Shown here piece by piece: positions 1 to 10,882 of a stretch of 64,000 bases of DNA; within the stretch, counting starts at the first letter, position 1, and the number at the start of each line of letters is the position of its first letter. The translations under genes and the position numbers were made by a program. The stretch spans positions 682,001 to 746,000 of the forward strand of contig JALGAS010000010.1 in NCBI GenBank assembly GCA_023078685.1, in the 5' to 3' direction. This stretch comes from Neopestalotiopsis rosae. Taxonomy: Eukaryota > Ascomycota > Sordariomycetes > Amphisphaeriales > Sporocadaceae. Below the pieces are notes generated by a model. The model did not search any database, had not been told where the DNA came from, and worked only from the letters and a program-made list of their open reading frames with translations.

Positions 1-383
1 CACAATAGCCTCACTGGAGGCCTATGGCAATGTTGTTTCTGAGAGTTTGACGAATTCTATTGGCTGAGAGGGTTGATGTTTGGGTAACGCCTTCAGATGG
101 AAGAGTGTTTCGTTTTGCTTCTTGAGTCTCCGGCAGTTTCTTCTATTGGAGGACATCCTGGTGGATCACAAGCAGTGAAGGAGCTGAGAGAAGTTGCCTC
201 AGCAATTGATCATTGTTCTCAAAGCTTCGTCATTCAACGATCGCCAAGTTGGAACTCGGGTCACATTCTGGTTGATGTTAGAATTATCTTTTCTAGACCT
301 CCGAGAATACATCACAGGATCGAGATAATTCTCGATGGTCCGTCCCAAAAATGCCGGAAGGGAATCAGGACTCGCGATTATTG
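1..383. other. Upstream intergenic DNA, no gene seen
   Basis: I see no convincing coding region here. A 105-codon open frame at 97-414 has no domain, no splice signals and overlaps the promoter of the next gene, so I treat it as chance. Confidence 0.5.
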
Positions 384-393
384 CATAAATATA
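384..393 (+). promoter_or_regulatory. TATA-like box of the secreted-protein relic
   Basis: The AT-rich box CATAAATATA lies about 150 bp before the GTG at 541. It is followed by a CA-rich leader without ATG, typical of fungal 5' UTRs. The intact paralogue at 15583 has a similar box about 165 bp upstream and a similar leader, which supports a shared promoter layout. Function is inferred from position only. Confidence 0.35.
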
Positions 394-540
394 GAGGTTT
401 TATCATTCGGATAACCGTCTCAAAAATTGTAAAAAATCATCGGTATCTAGAACAAACTCACCCTCCGAGAATAACAACAACAAAACATCACGCAACCTGC
501 CACTTAAAACACTAACTTTCTTGCAAATCACTTCCCTAAA

Positions 541-1140
541 GTGAAGTTGACATACAGCCTTTTTACTGCCGTCGCTCTCGCTGCTTCCAACGCTTACACG
601 CCTCCGGCCGATCTAGAGTATGGCGTGTATCTGGTAGACAGGTCAAGTCCTGGCGATTCGGCCAAGACGCGCCGCGACCTCGAGGAGAGGTTTCTCAGAG
701 TCGGCAATATTATCCAGGCAGACTCCGCTGGCGGCAGCGCATCTCCCACGACGAGCGCGAACAAGCGCGACGTCTTCACCAACCATGAGCGCGGCCACGT
801 GTGCCACGACGCTAACACCATGATGCTGGCTGACCACACCAATGCTATGGCCTCGTTCAAAGTCCAGTGTGAGCAGCACAAGGTGCCCGCGCGCCAGAGG
901 AACGGACTCATCTGCTCAGGAACGCAGGGAATCCTGTACGCCAAGGCCGGCTCGGCCATTGTCTACCACTGCAACGTGGGCTGCAGCGAGCAGAACTGAG
1001 GCGGCGGCCACATTCAGCCGTTTGAAGAGTGGGCGGACAAGACGTGCGGAAGGCTCAAGGGTGGTTTCTTCTACTCGGATTGGGACTTCACCATGGGACG
1101 TGACGAATGGGGTAGCAGTTTCTGCGAGCAGGTGATTTGA
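541..1140 (+). pseudogene. Small secreted protein, disabled paralogue of the gene at 15583
   Basis: The frame opens with GTG at 541 where an ATG is expected. It encodes a signal-peptide-like N-terminus (hydrophobic stretch followed by Ala-rich SNAYT). The frame is stopped by TGA at 997-999, but the same frame continues open to TGA at 1138-1140. The continuation keeps family features: a Trp-rich tail with GRDEWGSSFC near the end. The paralogue at 15583 shares the GVYxV start of the mature protein, the block YAKxGxxIxYxCNxG before the stop, and an FC-containing C-terminus. So the TGA interrupts a real domain and the start codon is also lost. A two-codon recoding explanation is far less likely than decay. 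The role is unknown; size, signal peptide and conserved Cys fit an extracellular protein of the candidate-effector kind, which is only inference. Confidence 0.7.
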
Positions 1141-1798
1141 TTGGGTCCTATACTGAAAATGTCGAGTCAGGGGAGGTAATGTGCTTTTCTGGCGCATGGG
1201 ATGTCAGCTTTTGCTGTAGCCGCTAGGAATTGTATTTATAACTTATTATGGAGCTTGTTGAGGCGCTTATCTATGTGTACGAGCTGACAATGTGTCTCAT
1301 TGACGAATCAATCCGCCGGCTCTTGCGTTCAAGCTGAGATAGCTTCCTAATGAAAGTCAACAGCCAATCTGAACCGAGATGGTATTAGTGGGGTGTCCTA
1401 GATGGTGCAGTGCAATCACAAAAGGTGCGATAGCGTTATGGTCGTCGTGACTTTGAGACATAACTCACATGCTGTGCATGTCAAAGTGACACGAGACTAA
1501 ACTACTTCTGGCAAGCAGGGATCTTTCGCTGCATTGCGAGATCTGCAGATGAGATTTGTGGACCACCCATCAGTGAGTCAGCTGAACATATGCATGCTTA
1601 TCAATTCAGCCTTGTTCTAGCAAGCCGGGAACTTGCAGTCCCAGGGCCCAACATCATGGCATTACATTGCGCGCTGCATCTAATTTCTTCTGTCCTCTTC
1701 GCTGCCAGATTTCTTTCTTGCTGACCACAGTGGGACGCCAATCTTGACTTCAGAGTCCCATCTCATCAGAGTACAGCCAATTGCGCTTAGATTACAGC
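1141..1798. other. Intergenic, nothing recognised
   Basis: No conserved coding frame, repeat or RNA gene is visible between the secreted-protein relic and the Clr5-domain gene. Confidence 0.5.
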
Positions 1799-3474
1799 AT
1801 GGACCATCATAATGCCTGCAGAATGTCAAGTTCCCCGACCACCAAGACAGAAGCGACCTCGCATAGAGGTTCGATGCGGGCCAATGCCACACATGTGCAT
1901 GCTATGAACCAAGCATCGAAGGGGATCTTGCACGGAGCCTGCCCTTTTGTGATCCCCGGAGGCCATTTAGACACAACAAGGAATAGTCAGTGTCACAACG
2001 AACAGCTCAAGGTACTACAGAGAACATTCACAAATGCAAGCGACGGTGGGTTGAGGCTAGCCTACCCCACATCCAATGACTGGGAGATTAGAAGAGACGA
2101 GATTTTGCGTCTGTATCTATCCGAGAACAAGACTTTGGAACAAACGCGGCAAATAATGATTGGACGGGGGTTCAAAGCAAGGTATGCACGATGACAGCTG
2201 CCATTCACTGCATACACTAATTCGGTTGAGCACCCAGTATGAAAATGTATAAGACTCAGTTCAAGAGGTGGGAGTTCACCAAGTATAACCGCGCAAATAA
2301 AGCCTCCAAGACCGACTACACACGAGATCAGCGTCAAGTGCGAGTCAATGTCCATCGTCTTTCCGAGAAGCGGCAACCACACATTGAAATGAAAGCCAGA
2401 GCTTGTGATAGCGGTTGGAGTGGCCACTTTACCCCGTTGCCCAATGTGGTCACATTCACTACAACAGCCCCTGAGCGGTACCTTCACCATATACAGGACT
2501 ATATCAGAGGGGCATCTGCGTCTGGGACATGGTCAAAAATGTGGTCGCTCAACGCGACCTCGTACGCGAAGAACTTTTACCTAGTCGATTTGGCATTAAC
2601 CGCAAAGAATGCTTTTATGCACGGGTATGGCGAAGAAGCGTTCCAAATCATCGACCTAGCTTTTAATCAGCTGAAGTCCTGTATGAAGTCGCAAATCGTG
2701 GACCTTTTGACCGGCATTCACTGGGTGGGCTTGGTCTATTACAGCTTCAGCCGGGAGATCGCCGTTTCTTGGTTTAAGCACAGCATTGATCTGTCCCGCA
2801 TCATCTATGCCTCAGGACACTATCCACAGTATCAAACAGCTTGGATCGAGCAAATGGGCAGAATGGATATCGACCAGTGGACCCACGTATCGGTGCGCGC
2901 GATTGACTTCAACATGCGCGCCCTGTGCAAGCGCCTCACCATTGATGGCAGACCAAAGTCGGACTTTGTTAGGTGGACGACAAAGTTGATGTGGCGCGCC
3001 CGTGGTATGGGACAGGCGATTGCCCCTTCAGGCGATATTGCCAATGTGGGACGATTGACGTGGGAGGGGTCTGGTTGGTCGGCCCTCGACGAACCCTACA
3101 CCAAGCTTGCGCTCGCCGGCGTCCTTTTTGATGAAGGGAAATACGACGAAGCTAAACGAATCGCCGACAATATATTATAAATCAAATGGGACGGAAATCG
3201 CGAAGTGAGGGGATTCTGCTTCCGGACCCTCTTCCTCATTGCAACGAAGACTGGAAACACGGACGGCGCCAGGTTTTGGGCCAGAAAGTCTTCATCATTT
3301 TGGACGACCTATCTTGATGATCAAAACGAGCTGACGGTTGATACGTTGCACGGTATGCAGGAGGGACTGCGTAGCAGAGGTAACGTAAGTACGGCAAGGG
3401 CCTGTCAAAAGCATATCCGCAGGATATTGGACCAAAGATGCGAGCGCCTACAACAAGAAATCGGACCGTCATGA
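1799..3474 (+). pseudogene. Clr5-domain protein with premature TAA
   Basis: Exon 1 starts at ATG 1799 and is joined across an intron at 2182-2237 (GTATGC donor, CACTAAT branch, CAG acceptor, 56 nt). The join rebuilds a complete Clr5 domain: DWEIRRDEILRLYL, then GFKAS spliced to MKMYKTQFKRWEF. Clr5 is a fungal DNA-binding-type domain named after the Neurospora cellulase regulator CLR-5. The rest is a long helical, TPR-like region usual for Clr5 proteins. At 3178-3180 a TAA interrupts the frame; exactly the same frame then runs open to 3474 with a plausible continuation (DGNREVRGFCFRTLFL). A CAA-to-TAA change would explain it, and C-to-T at CpA is what RIP produces. A product truncated after about 445 codons cannot be excluded, but the last quarter would be lost. 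Confidence 0.7.
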
Positions 3475-5025
3475 TGTTTTGAAAATCGCCTCTGAGATGA
3501 TAACCAGTATTATCGTGAGGATATGGGAGGACTTGCAAGTCGCCCTGGCGGCATGGGGATCGGCGGAGTGAGTCGGCGTGCGTCACCTGCCAAAGGGTGC
3601 TGATGGGACAAGCCCAGTCGCTTCTCAATCCAACGAACACACATAGCTTGCGCAGCCTTGTTCCATCTCAGCTTGCAACAGAACATGTCTTGCGCGATCA
3701 CAGAGAGTTCATACCTAGTCCGACCGAACTGCTCCCTGGACCGGGGTAAGTGGTGGCCAACACAGGTACGCAGGGCAGAGCTGGCGGGATGCCAGGCAGT
3801 AGCTTGGGCCATATCTCTCCCCCGCTAACAATGGGAGCGTAGGGGGACCCCTGCGCTGGGCACTGCAGAGTACATCGGACCAATGCGAAAACAACCCATG
3901 ACACTATTTTAAAACATGTAGTGAGTATGTAGTATCTCGACACAACTAGTAATATAAAATGAATTTGAAAGAGAGAGAAGACAATCACTATACGCAGATT
4001 TTATGATTCCAGTGTCAATCTGCGGCTCATCAATACGCCTAACCACTGGGTGTGTCCAGTACCGGTTCAGTGGCCGATGATCTATGCTAACCTAGCCTAG
4101 TGCACTTGCCTACCTCCACATCCATACACACAGCTCTCAATAAGCTTGCCGTCGCGTATTGATACTGACACCAAAATGATCTACTTATTTTTCCTTTTTT
4201 CTTTTCTTCAGAAAAGAAAAACCAGTCTAAAATGCCACGACATGTGCCAGATAGGAATTCAGAGGGAGGTCAATGGAAACGAGAAAAAAATAACAGTCGG
4301 CTCTGGGAATCGACCGTGCGGCCTAACCTTCAGTCTGTGTGTCACCCTTTACTTGTGCATACCTGTAGCAGGTATGTCAACGGTCAGGCCAGCTTGCTCA
4401 TTTATTTCAGTGACTTTTATCAATCAATCAACATTTATAAACCTGACAGGTGGTTGAACCTTCCTAATGTCTACCATCTTACAGGTTAGTTATGCTTACG
4501 AGTGCTCGGTCAGTACATACCTACCCAGTGCCCGTCTCATGCAAAGCCCGCCGGACTACTTTCATCGATCATGATGACTCTTCGAAGCAAGATGCCCCTC
4601 AACATTTTGAGGCCTTGTGCACCTTGTCACGATAAAGTATGAAAAACCAGAAACTCTGATCAAATTTTGGAAGCTTCAGGATGATTGACAGGCCAATGAT
4701 TATGCAAGTAACTCTAGTTAATAATGCCCTTCAGTACTTGGCACTTGCATCCCGAGCTCGCTCATTAGGTACGTACCTCGGAAAGCCTTCGTTCGGATTA
4801 GTAGCGTCACAATCGCGTCCGGACATCATCCGAGCCGTGTCCGAGCTGCCACCGTGCAATGAGCTCCCCTTGTTTCCATCTTCACTGTCTGCATCGCATT
4901 CGCCCTCGGGACGCTGTCCAATTACATTTCATTAAATCCGGCTCGATACTCAAGATCTGCGAGCAGCTGTCTGCTCGCTACCAGACGCCCGGATTCGAGC
5001 ACGTCGGTTGAAGGGCATTAGAGCT
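3475..5025. other. Intergenic, nothing recognised
   Basis: Several short open frames exist but none shows a domain or matching splice signals. The last few hundred bases should hold the promoter of the Zn2Cys6 gene at 5026. Confidence 0.5.
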
Positions 5026-6345
5026 ATGGAAGCCGAGCCTAGGATGCATGCATCACAGGAGCCGTCATCGCAACGCCCGAAACTCAAAAAAGTCCGTACA
5101 GGTTGCAGGGTCTGCAAACGTCGAAAGATCAAGGTATTTCAAAGCAGAGTCTCTTGGTCAGACCTACCTCTCTAATCAATTGACCCGTCCTAGTGCGATG
5201 AGCAAAAGCCCTCATGTCGCAATTGCATCAAACATTCGGCTGTGTGCGACTACGCCGGTGCAGTGCCTGAAGCGGCGGCCGGTCCAAATGGCGGCAGCCC
5301 CAGTGGTGTCAATGGTCCATCGACCCTCGAGCAGCAGGCGTCTCCAGAGCCCATGAGTCTCAACCCCATCCACCTGGAACTCTTGCATAATTACACTACT
5401 GCCACTTGCTACACCCTTTCAGCATATGTGCCATTACGCACCATGTGGAGGATCAATGTGCCGCGGCTGGGATTCACGACCAGTTTTGTGATGCGCGCCG
5501 TTCTGGCGCTGTCGGCACTGCACCTGTCACGACTCCAGCCATCCAAGGCCGATTTTTATCTTTCCATCGCTCGTTCCGAACATCAAGTGGCTATGCGTAC
5601 CGCCACAGAATTGTTACGTAATGTGACTGCGGGAAACTGCTCCGCGCTCTTCATTTTCTCTCTCATCACATTTTTCTATACTGTAGCATCACCTAGGGCT
5701 TCAGGTCACATGCTTTTATTCGACGGTAGTGGCATCCTAGACTGGCTCGTCATCCTTCGTGGCTTGCGACATATCTCGGATGCAGCCACCGAAGAGTTAC
5801 TCGCAGGACCTTTTGCCGCTGCTGTTGCATTTGGTCGCATCAAAGTTGACCAAACCAGATTACGTCCAGCGTCGACTTCATCAGCTTGGAATTCCACAGC
5901 CGAACACAAGCAGCTGGCAACGCTACGTCAACTCATCTCCAGGACTGTCTCTGATCTCCGAGCTCTTGCGACTTATGTGGAAACTGTCGACATTCTGGAG
6001 ACTTGTTTTCTAGAACATCAAAGCCGCTTACCGACAATGGATCTGCGCGCACTCGATGCAAACGACTCAAGCGCGACTTCGGATGTTAAGGAGACCACCA
6101 CTGTTTTTACATGGCCATATCTAGTCTCAGGCGAATATATGGAGATGCTAGGCCAACGTCAAGACGTCGCATTGGTCATACTTGCTCACTACTGTGTCCT
6201 ACTTCAATCACTAAATGGTTGCTGGTGGATGCATGGGTGGCCCGCGTATCTGGTCAAGAATATCTGGCAAGCATTAAATGGGCCGCACAAACTGTGGATC
6301 CAGTGGCCTATGGAAGAGATTGGTTGGCAGCCGGACGACTGGTGA
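5026..6345 (+). CDS. Zn2Cys6 transcription factor (sterol-uptake-control type)
   Basis: Exon 1 (5026-5133) and exon 2 (5194-6345) are joined across a 60-nt intron (GTATTT donor, TCTAATC branch, TAG acceptor) that lies inside the zinc cluster. The joined protein has about 419 residues. The cluster near residues 27-55 reads GCRVCKRRKIKC then DEQKPSC, RNC and SAVC, giving all six Cys. A linker and a helical domain follow, ending in a short Trp-rich tail (MEEIGWQPDDW). This layout matches the Upc2/sterol-uptake-control-like family of fungal C6 regulators, which often sit in secondary-metabolite clusters. The gene ends 46 bp from the convergent reductase relic and lies 3 kb from the P450, so it may have controlled them; that is inference from position. 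No defect is visible. Confidence 0.85.
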
Positions 6346-6391
6346 TTGTGAATGTCTTGCTTCATTTCCCAGGCTTGCAAGTCCCGGTTGA

Positions 6392-7807
6392 TTAAAGGAT
6401 TAGTTCGGCTTTTCTGAACATCTCGAAACTTTCCAGCCAGCCCAAGATGGGATCACTGTCACCTTCGAATCCAGTCTCCCTGAGCCTCTTGATACTCATT
6501 TGCCGATCGAATGTCAACCAGTAACCCACGCTGTCTAGCTGTCGGCTACCAGCACCAACACCTCCACTGGCAGCCTTTTCGAGCCCCGACTTGGCAAAGA
6601 TGTCCTTGTACTTGGCAACATATTCCCCAGGCGTCAAGACAGAGGAAGTCTGAGATACCTCACCAACTTTCAATGTGTTGTTCTCGGCTTCTGAAGAGTC
6701 GACAGGTCCCGTTCCCACGAGAACGAACCATTTTGCCAGCTGGGGCCAAATTTTGCCATACTTGCACGGCGTCTCACTATCGGCAATATTGAACAAGCGA
6801 CCGCCGCCACACGTCTTGGGATGCAGCGAGGCATAGATCATGAAGCGCGCGATTGTGTTAGCAGCAACTGGAGTAAACAATGACGTTGCACTCGCCGAGT
6901 TGCCCGGGAACGGTACTTCAACAGCATCGGCAGCAATGTTCGTCGCGGAGGGACCAAGGCCATGGTTGTGGGCATACAGTGAGAGTTATTGTGCCCAATG
7001 AAGTGCCAGGCTGAACTGCGAGCCGTTGGGGGTGAATCCAATCTTATTCGGTGTTAGTCGCGCTCAAATAGCTAACCACACTTGCGCACTCACGATTGCG
7101 TCCGGGCAGACCTCACACCATGTCCACTGTTTCCCTCGGCTCGCTTGGCTGAGCAGCTCACGATATGAGTTGTAGACGACAGTTCTGGCGTAGTCTGGTG
7201 GCAGGTTGTTCACCATCTCCTCGGTCAGTGGAGGAGTGAAAGTGCCCCCTGGCACATAAATGCCGTAGCCCTTGCAAATTTTGTCAACGTATACTCGTAA
7301 TGAGTGATTCCACCATGTTACTCACCCGGGTGCCACCAGGGAAGACCACAAACTTCAGCTTCGAACTGAGCTGGGTATGGGCGTCCACCACATTGCTGAA
7401 CATGCGCAAGTTTGTCGCCACCTCTTTGATGTCGTCGCCACCGACAGCGTTGAAAACTATCGACATATTAGAGTACAGCCACGGGAAGAGCTCCTCGGGA
7501 ATGACATATCCAAGTAATAGATATGTGTTACGCTCTCAATATCTTGCACCGCCTCTTCCAGCGATTTTGCCAAGGTAGACCCATCACCATCACGGAGGTC
7601 GACGCCCGAGACGAGCTGCAACTCGGGCCGTCCTGGCTGTTGCTCCGGCCAGAAGGTCTCGGACGGATTGAGCGGGCGATTGGTCACGGCCGTGACCTTG
7701 GAGAAAACTCCAGGCTCGGGGTAGGAATTCAGCAACTGGTTCACCACGGCCCAGTCAATGAGACCTGACGCGCCGTAGACGATGGCATGTCCCGAAGACT
7801 TTTCCAT
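6392..7807 (-). pseudogene. PRISE-type short-chain reductase, broken
   Basis: Four minus-strand exons read as an NAD(P)-dependent reductase of the progesterone-5-beta-reductase/iridoid-synthase-like (PRISE) family. Exon 1 from ATG 7807 has the GASGLIDW nucleotide-binding motif and THIYYL. Exon 2 has FVVFPGGTR, exon 3 (7270-7094) has YVPGGTFTPP and WTWCEVCPDA, exon 4 (from 7042) has GFTPNGS and ends MFRKAELIL. Introns 7325-7271 and 7093-7043 have good signals and keep frame. Two defects are seen. Exon 4 contains TAA at 6988-6986 in HWAQ-stop-LSLYA, where the family has an aromatic residue. The exon 1/exon 2 junction near 7506-7456 has an intron-like 49-nt stretch whose phase does not fit, so a one-base shift is likely. 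I call it a recent pseudogene next to an intact regulator and P450. Confidence 0.75.
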
Positions 7808-9286
7808 AATTCCAAGCGTGAGAGGGTTTCTAGGTTGTCTCTTTGTCCTTGTCTTTGCAAGTGACTGCTATCCATGCAATGTTCATGGACCTCGCTGCAT
7901 TTGATCCTGGGGGCTGGTTGATGATATATGGCAACTCGACCGGAGACAATGGAGCCCACGGCTGTGTTGCAGCGTCACGGACTGCAATGATCAATTTATC
8001 ATATTTGCTGGGTATCCAGGAGAATTGACTGACAATTCCGGCACCAAATCGTGTACAGTCTTGCGTGCAATTGAACTCTAGTTCGTATAGAAGACCTGAG
8101 TGTCGTCAGTGTCGCGCGACAGTGTTGTGCATTGGCGGGGCTGAGGGCCGGGATGGCCTGAAGAGTTGCGTCAAAACTAGCTATCGGGGAGGAGTCATGG
8201 ACCAATGTGGTAGTTGTGCATTAGATCAGGATCGAATCTTTTAGGTGAGCAAATCGCTTTCAATTCGGAAAGTGCAGCGTGGTGCGAGATCATTGTCCGA
8301 GAAACTCGCATCGAGCTCGGATCGTTGATGGCGGCTCGTACCGGCTGCGACAGCGCCCCCCTTAGCTAGTGCTACAGTACTAGGCGGCCCCTAGGTACGC
8401 TATAGGATAGGGCCAACAATCCATCTGCTCGAAGTGAAGATGATAAGTTCTTCTGCCATATGGCCAGAATTCTGCAGCATTTCAGTTTATTCAGTCCATC
8501 TTGAATGGTTCGTGAAATACCCATGCTGCGTGTCTTCGAGTCAAGTTTTCACGTGGTCCTTTTCCTGATATAGCACTAGTGGTTCATTTGTAGAATAATT
8601 CAACTTTGGCTAATTGTGCACCCGTGGACGTTCAGGTTAGTGATTGTGACAAGACGTCCGTCTTGGATACAAGTCATTACCAGAGCCGCATTAATCAATA
8701 TGCATGTCATCGTGGTTCCGAAACATTCGGACAACATCCGAGCTGTTGCGAGGCTTGTCTCATTTCATCGTGGCAGTATCAATACATTTTCCATCATAAA
8801 TAGCTTAACTTACTTTATTCGAGTCATTTTGAGCAATTCTGATTCATTCTGATTCAAATGGTCAATGCGTGTAGTGAGCTTAGCAATAGCAGCGGATCCA
8901 CACTTTGTTCATCGATGTCCACTGTACGAACCGCTACTACCGGGCGCCGAGGCCCCAGCAGGCTCGGCAGGCACTAGAACGGGCGCAAATTGAGTCGTTT
9001 GTGGGTGATTGACTCCGCTAAAGATGGCAATTAGTCGCTTGAGACGATAACCAAGCACTTATCTTCAGAATCTGCGCATGCAGCCCAATTGGCACTATAC
9101 AGACAGTGGGTACCTCTTTCAACCAGGCGTGGAAGGGTAGCTGTGTAACACTGGGTATGTACTTATTCGATGGCGCGAAGTGTTCTGAGATAAAACCCCT
9201 TCAATATCACTGTCGTGTCGACAACTGAGTTCTATTTCGTTCGGTTTCATTCACATTGAGCCAGAATCGTGCAACACCATAGAGCC
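7808..9286. other. Intergenic, nothing recognised
   Basis: No conserved frame is visible. The stretch must hold the promoters of the reductase relic (leftward) and the P450 (rightward), with roughly 1.5 kb between them. Confidence 0.5.
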
Positions 9287-10882
9287 ATGGCATTCATCAT
9301 GCACGATGTGCTACGAGGACTTTCCGAAACTCATCTACCGTTGATCTTGTTTACTTCGTTTCTCTGCCTGTTCGCAGCAGCAATCTTGCATTGGAATGCG
9401 ACGTCCGACTCGATTCCCGTCATCAACAAGTATAGTGGCGATGTGTTTCTTAAGAAAGCCCACGCGGAATACCTGGCAAACTGCAAGAAGCTTGTAAGCG
9501 ACGGCATTGCAAAATACGACGGGCCTTTTCGAATCATCACCACTCTCGGGTCCAGGGTCATCCTCCCAGCCAGATTCGCCGACTGGGTAAAAACCTCCAA
9601 GGACTTGGATCATGTTCAATTGGTCGTCGACGAGTATTTTGCACATTATCCAGGATTCGACGGAAATGGCGTTGTAGTTGATCCTAGTCACATGATGATC
9701 AACGTGACAAAGACCAAGCTCAACCAGAATTCGCGTAAGTCAATACTCTGCATCCTCGCCCTTTCCTTTGTTGCTGTCAAGTACTAAGCATGCAGTGCAG
9801 AATGTGAAACTTTACAGCACCATCTTTCCGAATTGCTTGAGGATGAGTGGAACAAAGCAAACGGTGACTGGCAGACCATATCGTGGAGCCAAAATGCCGC
9901 ACGCTACGTTGGCCGGATGTCCTCGGCCGTCTTTGCGGGATCCGAGTTGGCACGCGACCCAAAATGGCAGGAGCTCATCCTCAGCTATACCATCAATTTG
10001 TTCAACGGCGTAAGAGCCTTGCGCACCTGGCCGGCTTTCACTCGAAAATTCATCCACTGGTTCTTGCCCGAGTGTCGAACATGTCGAAAGCAGCTGGTAC
10101 TCGCTCGCGAGCTATTGCAGCCAGTTTTGGACAAGCGACGTCGGGTCATCGATGAAGCCAAGGGCACTGGCCAAGCACCACCAGCCTACGACGACACAAT
10201 CACATGGATCGAGGAAGTTGCGGCCGGTAGGCCTTTTGATCCAGCCGCGACCCAACTCGCGTTTGCCATTTCAGCGATGCATACGACCACTGAATTATTG
10301 AAGCAGACTCTGGTGGACATTTGTCTGCATCCAGAACTCATACAGCCCTTGCGGGACGAGGCGCAATCTGCAGTAGGGCAGCACGGGTGGACAACGGCCG
10401 GCTTTTATCAGATGCAACTCATGGATAGTGTTATCAAGGAATCGCAAAGAATGAAACCAGGATCACTCGTCAACCTCGAGCGAAAGGCTCTGAAAGATGT
10501 CACCTTGCCTGACGGTACCCGAATCTCCAAGGGCACAAACATTGCAGTGGACACGTCAAGTATGTGGAACCCGGACATCTACGAGGACCCAAACAGATAC
10601 GACGGGTATCGATTTTACAATATTCGCAAGGCCGGGGGCGCTGCAAGCAATACCGCCCAACTTGTTTCCGTCAATAGCGACTTTATCGCCTTCGGCCTCG
10701 GAAGATCAGTCTGCCCCGGCAGGTTCATGGTGGCAAACGAGATCAAGGCTGCACTCGCTACGATTCTGATGCAATATGATGTGCGACTACCGGAAGGCAA
10801 ACGTCCGCAGGTCGTTCATTACGGATTTGAAATGTTGTCAGACCCGACGACAGCAATAGAAGTCAGGCGAAGGGCAGCTTGA
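9287..10882 (+). CDS. Cytochrome P450 monooxygenase
   Basis: Exons 9287-9734 and 9801-10882 join across a 66-nt intron (GTAAGT donor, TACTAAG branch, CAG acceptor) to give about 509 residues, the normal size. ATG 9287 is the first ATG in the frame. A single membrane anchor spans about residues 17-34, placing the enzyme on the ER facing the cytosol. The I-helix region reads AISAMHTTTELL, the ExxR motif is ESQR (residues 363-366), and the haem-binding loop is FGLGRSVCPGRF with the ligand Cys at about 454. The ESQRMKP and CPGRFxxANEIK wording resembles P450s of fungal terpenoid and indole-diterpene pathways (gibberellin/GA-type, PaxP-like); the substrate cannot be told. The nearby C6 regulator and reductase relic suggest a former small metabolite cluster. 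No defect is seen. Confidence 0.9.

Noticed and set aside
541..543. GTG as a genuine alternative start codon
   Set aside because: Nuclear fungal genes rarely start at GTG, and the gene also has an internal TGA, so decay is simpler.
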